Source: Dissophora ornata
Taxonomy: Eukaryota; Mortierellomycota; Mortierellomycetes; Mortierellales; Mortierellaceae
Assembly: GCA_025201705.1 (NCBI GenBank)
Contig: MU616928.1
Span: 1-31,292 of the forward strand
Length of the DNA: 31,292 bases
Direction: 5' to 3'
Shown piece by piece: positions 1 through 8,973 of this stretch (position 1 is its first letter; every line of letters begins with the position of its first letter). Made by a program: the position numbers and the translations under genes. The notes beneath the pieces are model-generated. The model was given only the letters and a program-made list of their open reading frames with translations. It did no database searches and had not been told where the DNA came from.

Positions 1-92
1 AAAAAAAAAAAAAGCGACCCGGCACCCCCGGCGCCAGGGTTGTCACGTGATTAGAAGCGGGTACTTAGAGATTTTTGGAAGAATGGAGACAA

Positions 93-166
93 GCTTCCGT
101 GGCGCAATTGGTTAGCGCGTCTGACTGTTAATCAGGAGGTTGGTGGTTCAAGCCCACCCGGGAGCG
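93..166 (+). tRNA. tRNA-Asn (anticodon GTT)
   Basis: A full cloverleaf can be folded. The 7-bp acceptor stem pairs GCTTCCG (93-99) with CGGGAGC (159-165), with one T-G wobble, and the discriminator base is G166. The anticodon stem is 120-124 with 132-136 around the loop CTGTTAA, with GTT at 127-129. The T-arm carries GGTTCAAGCC. There is no intron. The 74-nt length and the B-box-like GGTTCAA agree with a eukaryotic nuclear tRNA decoding AAC/AAT. CCA is not encoded, as expected in a eukaryote. Confidence 0.97.
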
Positions 167-175
167 GATCTTCTC

Positions 176-180
176 TTTTT
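176..180 (+). terminator. RNA polymerase III T-run terminator of tRNA-Asn
   Basis: Five T residues lie ten bases past the discriminator base of the tRNA. A run of four or more T on the coding strand is the normal Pol III stop signal. Confidence 0.7.
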
Positions 181-438
181 GAATATTCTCTGGGGGGCAC
201 ACTTATTTTGGAGGCCCCAGGAGCGCAAATGTTTTCTTTGTAGACTTTCACCACTTTGTAAGGACGGGTCCCTGAAAGGATAAGCTACTGCGCATTTTTT
301 TTTTTTTTTGTCTTTGTCTCTTGGAAATCATTTGAAAAAATCTATCTGGAATGCTTACTCTTGAGACGGAAAGCAAAAGGAGAAAGAGTGGAGAGGAGTA
401 AAAGGAGCGACATATTTGTACACAGGTGGTGGATTAGA

Positions 439-2831
439 TTATGCCTTCAGCTGCAGTGGCGGTTCGTATCGAAGGTAGAGCTCGCCCTTGAAATGGTCAT
501 GTCTAAAATGAAAACACAAATAAAGCCTCTCAGGTCTACAAAATCGAAATCGACAGCAATGAAAGGAATACTCGATTACTAAGGATCTCGTCTTACCTGA
601 TGCCTCGCGGTGGACGCGCGGCTTCAAAATGATGAAGCGCCTCTGAAACCGTGTAATGCTGCTCTTCGATCAGATACGAGCACAACATGAACCCCGTTCG
701 ATTGAACCTATGGCAGAAAACATAACCCCCCCACCCCGTGTTTTGTTTAGCAGGGTGTATATCTTGCGTCGTTCAAAGTTTTCGTTACAATTTCTCTCTC
801 TGATAGTCATGCCTCCACTCATTTTACCCGTAATGACAGTGGACTGCGATATCAACGCCTGGTTTCTCCACCCAGCATTTCTTGCAATGCATGATAAACC
901 GCTCTACATCTTCCTTTGAAGGTGGGATCTTGCTCGCTGTCGGCAATTTAGTGTAAGTGATTGACGTCGCCTCAAAATCCGTGGTTCTGTATGGCGGCTC
1001 ATTCTTTGAGATATCCACAATGAATCCCACCTATCGAATGACAACAACAGGCATTGCATCGCGTATGAGAATGCGACATTCTATTTTGATCCGCAACAAC
1101 TTCATTGATTTTAAAACGGTAACAACTTTGTACCTCATGGTGTCGCGCCAAAAACGCCGACGGAGAGTGATCGGGATCCGTTTGCCGCAACACCTTCATC
1201 GCCCTAAACCTTCCAGAACCTTTTCCAATGGGCGATGAGATGATCGGCGTGTTCAGCCACTACAATTTTCATATTATAAAGTGGACAGCCACGATACCCA
1301 ACCAATGTTAGATAGTATGCTCCAGCGCAGAAAGTAGACTCTTGTTCTCATAGCCATTAAAATTAGGCATCCAAATACCTTCTCTGTGTTCTTCAAACTC
1401 CACTTGTTTTCCTTCTGACACTTCATAGTGATTTGCCAGGCCGGATCCATGGTCGTCATGCCGCAGTCTTTGATCAGAAACGTACTAATTATCGGCGTGA
1501 CCAGTTCCCAATTCTCCAACATCGTCTGATGTCCTGACTTAGGGATAACAAAGGGCGACTTTGTCCGCGCGTCTGCACTTCGGCACCAATTGTAGATCAT
1601 CTCTACGTTCACTGAGGGGCACACGCGGTCCTAAAACAATATTGTACATACAATAACACACTTCCGCGTTAGAGGCTCCTTCACGTAATAGACTAATTCC
1701 ACCGCGAAACGAGATACATGATAATCCAAGTCCTTACATCTTCACCAGTCATCAGAAGCAAGGGGCACTGGATCCTCCTGAAATCGTCTGGTGTAGGTAG
1801 CCTGGCCCCTAGGAGTAGCCTCTTCAGCACAGATGTCCTTGACGCCTTATTCCATCTTAACTGCTTCCTCCTCAAATCATCGCTGGCACTCACGTGCAAC
1901 AGCCTGTTCACAGACTTTGAATGGATCCCGCCCATCCGATCCAGCTTCCGTGCAAAATCCAGGACCCAGTCCGGTGTCCTCGCCAGCTGCTCTCGGGATT
2001 TGACCTCATGTGGAGTGATGGCGGCCTTGGGTCCGATCATGACAATGGCTTTGATCGAGTTGTTGAGAGATTCAGAGGTCTCGAGTTGGGAATAGAGCTG
2101 GGTCCCGACAGCACAGCCATAGGAGTGACAGATCAGGACAGTCTCTTCGCTTTTGTAGCGTTGCAGGAGGGTAACGACGTCTTCTACATAAGCATCGGTC
2201 GTGTAATGCTCGAAGCTGTTTGCCAACAAAATAGACAGATAGGGAGGGGGGTTTAAGGGGAGTCACCTCGGAAATAATGCGGATAGGCTCACACAAACAC
2301 ACCCCGTTTGCCCCTCTCGGTTCCTGCCAACAGATCGGTGCATTGATATTTTTGTCACTTACCTATCTGGTACGTCGCTTTCTCCATATCCGCACATGTC
2401 AACAGCCAAGATATGCGTGCTATGACTGAAGTACTCGATCTGCTTTTCAAACTGCTCTAGCTATCAAAACACATACACATGAATAAAAGACAGAAGCCTG
2501 TCAGAGGGTTGCAGGTAGAAATCTGACGCATTGGGCGATAGGAATGGGATACATAACCCACCTGTCCTCCAACGCCATGGATAAAGACGAGGAGTGGCGC
2601 CTTGGACCCCAGCTCATGAGGAATGTGCACGATTCGCAGCCTCTTGCCATTGACATGGACGAATCGGGAATGACTGGCCAGGACATCGCTGGTTGGTGAT
2701 GGCTCTATAGCTCGTTCCCTCTGCCAAGTTCCCAGGAGACGAAGGGCTTTATAGCAGAGGTACAGGGCGAAAGCCGTGGAGAGCACGACGGTTGGTCGAT
2801 GAGTCCAGCGCACCAGTGCATTAGAGGGCAT
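439..2831 (-). CDS. alpha/beta hydrolase fused to a capping-type cysteine phosphatase (8 exons, 533 aa)
   Basis: Exons 2562-2831, 2363-2460, 1738-2215, 1379-1630, 1134-1259, 828-1030, 597-707 and 439-502 join in frame through GT-AG introns and give 533 residues. Residues ~14-34 are a hydrophobic anchor. Residues ~60-340 are an alpha/beta hydrolase: oxyanion HGVGG at 85-89, nucleophile Ser154 in CHSYG (the usual first Gly is Cys), acid Asp282 or 283, and His316 in KSGHQ. Residues ~380-533 are a cysteine phosphatase with the HCX5R loop HCHYGFNRTG (Cys473, Arg479), followed by ARPP and RHDHFKGEL. This arrangement resembles the RNA 5'-triphosphatase domain of animal capping enzymes more than ordinary dual-specificity phosphatases. 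Substrates of both halves are unknown; attachment to a membrane is inferred from the N-terminal segment. I see no AATAAA after the stop. Exons and family are well supported, function is not. Confidence 0.88.
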
Positions 2832-3518
2832 GACTTTCGATGTTATTTCTTCTTTTGCGAGTTCAAGCTGTAGGAGCGGTGGATGCAGAGGAGAGCAAGG
2901 GCCGAGGGGAGAGAAAGGAGAGCGAAGAAGAGGAGAGTATGTGCGAAGGCAAATTTGTGTGTGTGTGAAAGGGAGGCTCGGGCCGTGGGGAAGGATGTGA
3001 TAGATAAACGGGCAAAAGTGCTCTCTCTCTGTTGCACAAGTGCTTGAAATGAAGCAAATCCCCTCACATCCTCAAAGAGCAGAGAAATCAAAAAAGAGTC
3101 ACTGTGCCCCATCACTCGCCACGGTGCCTGACCCCCAGTCTCGGGCCGTTGCTAAACTGTTTTCGAGACATGGAGCAGTCGATCCTGGTCTGGCAAGGAC
3201 AGAGAGTATTTCTTATCTCGGACAGTGCGTGCGCACAGGGCCGTTGTCGATTGGTCCCTGTGTGCAACACAGCCATATCGACAAACCAACAGAGGCGAAA
3301 ATACGTGCCACCGCCACCTTGGTTTCATTTTAATCGGTGGCGTTGAGAGCCAGCACAGCACTGTGGTCAAACACTATCGTTGTCTGAGAAAGGTTCACCG
3401 CTGCAGTCCAATGACCGCACAGACCAAATGCCCTGTCTAGTGGATCGAGTGTCTTCTCTCTCCCACGCAATACACTGGAATTGATGAGACGAACTACAAG
3501 ATAAATTGGTGCTGTTAC
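2832..3518. other. intergenic region with no supported gene
   Basis: Upstream region of the hydrolase-phosphatase gene and downstream region of the p24 gene. The first ~200 bases are purine-rich on the plus strand, that is, a pyrimidine-rich 5' leader on the minus strand next to the ATG at 2831. Short open frames occur on both strands, but none has codon bias, splice-site support or a recognisable motif. Confidence 0.6.
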
Positions 3519-3524
3519 TTTATT
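3519..3524 (-). terminator. poly(A) signal AATAAA of the p24 gene
   Basis: Plus-strand TTTATT reads AATAAA on the minus strand, about 106 nt past the stop codon of the p24 gene. This is a plausible cleavage and polyadenylation signal. Confidence 0.5.
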
Positions 3525-3629
3525 ACCACGATCCACTGGCTAGATCATAAATTTGTTGCTCCTTTCTCCTTGGCATGTGTCTTCCAAGCCAAGGATACGG
3601 TCCTGCTTGTCGTCTCCATGCATATCCGA

Positions 3630-4962
3630 TTAAATCAACTTGCGAGTCTCAAAGAAGCTACGAAGGTGACGCATCTGCCAGGCACAGGTGATCGCCAGGA
3701 CGATCAACTGAACGACTGTCCAAGTAACCGAGTGTGAGTTAGTCGCCTCACTCTTATCACGGAACTCGCTTTCGTGATCCTATTTTTGAGCCGATCAGAA
3801 ATATATAAAAAAAAAGAGCCATAGTCCTCTTTTCGGGTCAGCAATAAGGATAGCAAGAGCAATCGCGTCTTTCCAGTCCATATTTCCATATTTCTCCCGT
3901 GAGCAACAAGACAAAAGGTGAAGCTTACACGAAGATACGATTGCTCGCGTCTGATCTCGCCGACCTTGTGGTTCAATTCACGAAGACGCTGCTCCATATC
4001 TGTCGGAAAAGGAAAAAAAAGAAAAAAGGAAAAGGGTGAACAGTGAGTTGCAGGATCGACATTCTAGATCCAGTTTGTCACAGCTCCTTTTGTCCTTGAA
4101 AAAGATCCACAGCAATATATTTTACCACTCAACGAGTCAGATGTATCCGCATCATCATCATCCAGAAAGTCAGTGACATCCATGTCGAACGTGAGTCTCT
4201 ATTTTTTTTTCGACCGCAGTATGAAGAAGATAACATGTCCGTTAGCCAACTCATCTGTATTTACCGAGAACGAAAATACACGCCATAAAGCCCGAGCTGC
4301 CTCTTTCTTTTTCTCGGCTTACAATCTTTGGGGAGCCGAACCAGCCCGCAGTCGAAGTGAATAGACAGATCGCGTGCTCTCCCGATTCGGCCGATGTGAA
4401 CCTGAATTTGCCTTCCGGCTTCAGTTTCTGGTTATAAATCCTGTTGCCGGATGGTAATTCCTGGTATTTTTTTAAAAAAAAGGAGCCATTGACATCAATC
4501 GCGTGTTAGTTTAGCACACTCACATAAAAAAAAAAAAAAGACACGCGTTTGCTATTTTGATCACTTTTTGCCAGGAAGGACACTTACATCGACAATGACC
4601 TCAATGATGACGTCCTTGTTTATCACAAACTTTTTCAAGTCGTCGCTCCATTCCTCCGCAGTGTAGTGGGCTATTGCAACAAAAACGGAAGTCGAGACAC
4701 GTCGCTTGGGTCAATAAAATACCATGCTGAAAAGGAAGAATGCCGAAAACTATTGTCCAATTTCGCTTTTTGCTCTATCCCGGCCTTCCCGGGAGAAGAG
4801 GGACTCTTGCTTCCTACCTGAGACCAAGGTCTCCTTTGGAAGCTCTTCAGTAAAGCACTTTTGCTCAGATCCTTCGAGGTAAAAATACAGCCCAAACACG
4901 GATGGCAGGATGCTGAGGAGCACCAGCAGACAGATACTCCATCGAGTGATGTTCGTGGCCAT
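3630..4962 (-). CDS. p24 / EMP24-GP25L family cargo receptor (6 exons, 219 aa)
   Basis: Exons 4818-4962, 4588-4670, 4323-4460, 4126-4198, 3929-3999 and 3630-3779 join in frame to 219 residues, the usual p24 length. These type I membrane proteins sit in COPI/COPII vesicles and help select cargo and shape vesicles between ER and Golgi. A signal peptide (1-24) is followed directly by LYFYLEG and CFTEELP. The GOLD domain has the two expected cysteines, Cys36 and Cys108, with SGEHAICL around the second. A coiled coil follows (MEQRLRELNHKVGEI, REQSYLR), then a membrane span at ~188-205 and a tail with paired Phe (RSFFE) and Arg-Lys at -4/-3, matching COP-coat binding signals. The tail and the LYFYLEG start suggest the alpha (Erp1/5/6, TMED9-like) branch. 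An acidic stretch near 133-147 just before the coiled coil is unusual. The ATG lies right at the signal peptide. Confidence 0.93.
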
Positions 4963-5533
4963 GCTATGCTATGTTATGCTCTTGATTTCTCCTTGATTGT
5001 TTGTATTGAGTTGATGAGGTCGTTGCCGGGCGAATGAGCGGGAATGTAGGGATGAATGATGAAGAAAGTAGTCATGTTACAACAAAAAAGGGAGCATAGC
5101 TTTGTGCACACACGGCCAATCACGTCACATGGTTGCTAAACCTGTGCCCACGTCAAGTGAACGAGAATCTACAGCAAGACGCATTGCCTTGCAACAGCAC
5201 TGGCCGGTCTGGGTGCCTTGACTCCAAAGGAATCGTCATACGTCAAAGCCTCGATTTTTTTTTTTCAACTTCATTACTTTTTTTTATTTGATAATGTTGA
5301 ATATCGGTAACTGATGCTTTGGTTCTATGGTACAGTCGAAAATGGTATGGCAGTAACCGACCACAAGGCCACTTCGCGGAAAAAAAAATAACAAAGTGTT
5401 ATAAACAATTGGGAAAAGACGTACATGCACAGAAAATGGAAATGAAAGAGAATAAAGATGATATCTGATCAAGGCATGGTTGAGCATGCCCACAATATCA
5501 AATTTTGAATAATAAAAGGCGGACCCTGTGCAG
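4963..5533. other. intergenic region: p24 promoter side and SHMT 3' side
   Basis: It contains the promoter of the minus-strand p24 gene and the downstream region of SHMT. A T/A-rich stretch near 5255-5290 and scattered A/T runs are present. No credible coding frame was found. Confidence 0.6.
5116..5155 (-). promoter_or_regulatory. two TGACGTG cores next to CCAAT upstream of the p24 gene
   Basis: Read on the minus strand, TGACGTG occurs at 5121-5127 and TGACGTGG at 5148-5155. The first abuts a CCAAT box (plus strand 5116-5120). The sites lie about 155-195 nt upstream of the p24 start codon. TGACGTG(G/A) is the core bound by HAC1/XBP1-type bZIP factors in the unfolded protein response, and also by CREB/ATF factors. 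A role in ER-stress control of this secretory gene is inference. Confidence 0.35.
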
Positions 5534-5556
5534 ATCTCACTCAAAAAGAGTGAGAT
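5534..5556 (-). promoter_or_regulatory. perfect 9-bp stem-loop in the 3' UTR of SHMT
   Basis: The arms ATCTCACTC (5534-5542) and GAGTGAGAT (5548-5556) are perfectly complementary around a 5-base A loop (T loop in the mRNA). The structure begins 18 bases after the SHMT stop codon, so it would be transcribed in the 3' UTR. Its function is unknown. A role in mRNA stability or 3'-end formation is possible. Confidence 0.55.
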
Positions 5557-5574
5557 TTCGATGTCTTCCCGAAT

Positions 5575-7108
5575 TTAGTGGTTGGGCTTGAGGTCAGTGA
5601 CATCAAAGCCGGGGAAGGGGAAAGCGGTGGAAAAGGCCTCGACCTCCTTCTTGAGCTGAGCGATCTCCTCGTTGCCCTCCAAGGCAGCGACAAAGTCCTT
5701 CATCAACTTGCTGCCAGCCTTGGCCTGAACAGCAAGGGCGATCTGAACAGCGCGGTGAAGGAAGTCTGCAACCTTGACAAAGTCGTCCTCCTTGAACGAA
5801 CGGGAAGTCAAAGCAGATGTTCCAAGACGGACACCACCGGGGGTGACGGCAGAGACATCGCCACAGACAGAGTTCTTGTTGAGGGTGATGGAAGCCATGT
5901 CGCAGATGCGCTCGACCTTGCTTCCAGTGAGCTTGTTGGGGCGGAGATCCCAGAGGATCAAGTGGTTGTCGGAACCGTCAGTGACAATCTTGTAGCCGTG
6001 CTTAAGCAAAGTGGCACCAAGAGTCCTAGAGTTGGCAATGACCTGCTTGGCATACAACTTGAACTCGGGGCTGGCAGCCTGCTTAAGGGCGACGGCAATA
6101 CCGGCAATGGTGTTGTTGTGGGGACCACCCTGGATGGAGGGGAAGACAGCCTGGTTAACACGGCTCTCGATATCCTCGCCCTTCTCAACCTTGGCATCCT
6201 TGTTCTTGCGGAAGAAGATCAAACCGGCACGGGGACCACGGAGGGTCTTGTGGGTTGTGGTGGTGACAACATCGCAGTACTTGAAGGGCGACTCAGCCTC
6301 CTGACCAGCAACGAGACCAGAGATGTGGGCCATATCGCACATGAGGTAGGCACCGTGCTGGTCAGCAATCTTGCGGAAGCGGGCATAGTCCCACTCACGG
6401 GGGTAAGCCGAGGCACCGCAGATGAGGACCTTGGGGCGGAAGAGCTTGGCGTTCTCCTCAAGTCTATCGAGATCAATGAGGCCAGTGGTCGAGTTAACCT
6501 GGTAGGGCATGGACTGGAAGTAGATCGAAGTGGCCGAGATCTTCTTCTTGGCGGTCTGGTAACCGTGGGTCAAATGGCCACCGGAAGGGAGGTCGAGACC
6601 CATGATGCGGTCCTGGGGCTGGATCATGGCGGTCAAGGCAGCAAAGTTGGCGGTGCTTCCAGAGTAGGGCTGGACGTTAACACCCCACTCCTCAGCGCTG
6701 AGACCAAAGGCCTCGAGGGCACGCTTGCGGCACAAGTTCTCGATCACGTCGATGTACTCGTTACCACCATAGTAACGAGCGCCAGGAAGACCCTCGGAGT
6801 ACTTGTTAGTCAAGGCAGATCCGTTGGCCTCCATGACGGCCTGAGAGGTGAAGTTCTGTTTACATGCAAATCGGGGGGCATGGGTGAGTACGTCTGTTAT
6901 CAGTGGATCGATCCTGATACCCCCTATTTTATTTTCCGATCAACCTCTATTTTCTTTGCACTGTCGCAGTATAACATACCTCGGAAGCAATCAATTCAAG
7001 ACCAGAGTACTGGCGGTACTTCTCCTTCTGGATCAAGTCATAGATCTCAGGGTCCTCCTGCTGGAGAGGAGTGTTCATGCTAGCGTTCCAGGAATCGACT
7101 TGAGCCAT
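5575..7108 (-). CDS. SHMT: serine hydroxymethyltransferase, cytosolic type (2 exons, 469 aa)
   Basis: PLP enzyme that converts serine and tetrahydrofolate to glycine and 5,10-methylene-tetrahydrofolate, the main entry to one-carbon metabolism. Exon 1 (6980-7108) starts [10 protein letters not shown] and ends LELIASE. After a GTATGT...AG intron, exon 2 (5575-6855) begins [13 protein letters not shown]. The family motifs are all present: [18 protein letters not shown], the glycine-rich [17 protein letters not shown], and the PLP lysine Lys246 in [12 protein letters not shown]. The length of 469 aa matches cytosolic fungal enzymes. No mitochondrial presequence is seen, so a cytosolic location is inferred. 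Codon use is strongly biased to C/G-ending codons, as in EF-3, suggesting high expression. That bias creates a 501-codon antisense frame over the gene, which I do not regard as real. The gene is divergent from EF-3. Confidence 0.98.
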
Positions 7109-8530
7109 TTTTGATGTCTATCAGATGCGACAGGAGAACAGCAACATGTCAGCAACGAGATCCATCGCAGATCCATGCAAGTTGAAATCCAAAGATGCTC
7201 TTTGGGGGCTGTCGTGGAAAGCCAAGAAGAACAGACGGGGCGTAAAATGGTGGCAACAACCAAGATGGATAATCACGTAATGGGGACACAAGACGTGACA
7301 GACTCATTATGACTCCCTAACAATTTGCTTCTGTGATTTTACTCTCACGCACGGGCATTAACGGGTAGCAGGCGGGCGAGTATGATGCGACAATGCCCTC
7401 TGAAGAACGCTGACCCATACGCGAGTTTGTTTGAAGAAACAGACGTCGCCTTGGCGTTTCGTGTCGGGGGTGTATCTGGTCCTGCCATGTGTGTCCAGCG
7501 ATTCGCTCTCGGCGAGATAACAGAAATGGGCAAGGGTATTGAGGGTTAGAGTGTAGTTTACCTTTTTGGACGGATGAGGGGGGTTGGGTGGGAGAGAGGT
7601 GAGGAGCAAAGAAGAGAAAGAAAAGAGAAAACGAGGAAGCGAACGGTCGATTAAATATGGCAATAGGAAGTGAAAAAAGTGCGGGGTCGTCCGAACCTTA
7701 TTGAGTTTTCAATCACAGATTTTTTTTCCAATGTTTTCTCGTTGCTCGGTGACTCTTCGCAATTCGTCTTTGTGTGTGAAGGCGCCCTCGCACCTCGCGC
7801 ACGAAGACAAACAGTCCCTATCACCATCCATCGCTGCCTTTGATTGGCCCCAGAGTATGACGTACGTGCCATATACGTGGATGGAGCTGAGCAGACTCAT
7901 GGGGAAACATGTCTTCATATGGTTGACAGAAGTGATTGGGAAAAAGTTCAGATGCCGATCCCCAGAACTGGCGGCTGCATATCGCTTCATTGATATGTAG
8001 AACGCCAATATCTGTCTCTTCCTTTGTGTTGAATGCCTTTTCGTGCCTTCCGGTGCGGGCATTTTTTTCTCGATCCAGCGCGGCCTTTGTATCTTCGTCC
8101 TCGCAAGGATCCCGAGTTGCTTAAATAGGGACGGGACTGGGCGCCACTCAGTGCCAAACGTGGATAAATACAACACCTGTCTTTTTCGTACAATATTACC
8201 AAACCACGCGCCTGCTCATTACCGTGAATATTCCAAGCGATTGTGCGGGGATCATATCAATGCCATGAGTATTGAAGTCCTGCAAAGTTGGGAGTCTATT
8301 GTTGTTTGAACCTTTTAATCGTTTTAAGGATATCGCCGTTGCTCTACGTGCTCAGATGGACAAACTGCATCAGCTGTGCCCTGTCGCATACACCAACAGC
8401 TCGCCGCTGTAAACTCGCAGATGCAGCAGTTCCTTAATCAATGACGGCGATCCAAGCGTCCTTCAGCGCACATGAACACACACACACTCGCACACACGCA
8501 GGCAACAGTTGCATTCTGTGCTTACTACTT
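7109..8530. other. intergenic region upstream of SHMT, no supported gene
   Basis: The left part must contain the SHMT promoter. A (CA)-rich stretch lies at ~8476-8500. A plus-strand AATAAA occurs near 8549, just past this region, without a gene to serve. Open frames here lack codon bias and recognisable motifs. I could not find a tRNA or other structured RNA. Confidence 0.5.
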
Positions 8531-8773
8531 TTACAGAACGCAAACACCAATAAAGATGCCCAGAAGAATGCCACCAATGTACTGTGCAACCTGCCGCCGT
8601 TGGCCCTGTGCTTGCTGGTCTGGTCCACGTTGCCAGGATGCTTGTCCTGAGGTGCCTTCCGAGTGTTGTTGAGTGTGACTGGCTAGCTCATACTCTGACC
8701 AATAAGAATTTTTTTTCGACCTCGTTGTTTTGGTTATTTTGACAATTTGCTCGCCACTAACTTTGCAGGGGGT
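8531..8773 (-). CDS. possible coding exon without a start codon, ending in a membrane-like tail
   Basis: On the minus strand an 80-codon frame is open from an upstream TAA (8774-8776) to the stop at 8531-8533. It has no in-frame ATG, so it would have to be a terminal exon or start at a non-AUG codon. The inferred peptide is polar and Gln-rich (ASHTQQHSEG, QAQGQRRQVAQ) and ends in a hydrophobic stretch, YIGGILLGIFIGVCVL, directly before the stop, which is the layout of a tail-anchored membrane protein. The weak point is that no upstream exon was found and the frame lies inside the EF-3 promoter region. I do not recognise a family. It could be chance. Confidence 0.3.
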   Translation of the reverse strand, partial: TPCKVSGEQIVKITKTTRSKKNSYWSEYELASHTQQHSEGTSGQASWQRGPDQQAQGQRRQVAQYIGGILLGIFIGVCVL

Positions 8774-8973
8774 TTAAAAAGACAACGGCCCTGGGGCACT
8801 ACTTGCTCCTTCCCTTTCTTTCTCCCCTTCCTCCGCATCAATACCTGTTGGGATTTGGCATTACCTCCGCATCACCCCCACCTCCATCCAACCCGCACCA
8901 TTCCATTCATTTGCCAACCTACATTACCTCCCTCCCCCCTTTTCCCCTGGTAATCCCACAAACCTACAACAAA
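8774..8973 (+). promoter_or_regulatory. EF-3 core promoter / pyrimidine-rich leader
   Basis: CT-rich tracts (about 8806-8835 and 8922-8946) run up to the EF-3 start, a layout typical of strongly expressed fungal ribosome-associated genes. An AT-rich TTTAAAAAG lies at about 8773-8781. The start context AACAAAATGTC with A at -3 suits efficient initiation. Confidence 0.5.

Noticed and set aside
44..49. CACGTG E-box near the window start
   Set aside because: A single 6-base site with no gene start nearby to regulate. Too short to support.
5578..7083. 501-codon open frame on the plus strand antisense to SHMT
   Set aside because: It is an antisense shadow caused by strong C/G-ending codon bias of SHMT. 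It has Gly/Leu/Val/Asp-rich filler composition, no domain, and crosses the SHMT intron.
7709..8176. 155-codon minus-strand frame in the SHMT/EF-3 gap
   Set aside because: No codon bias, no motif, no splice support.
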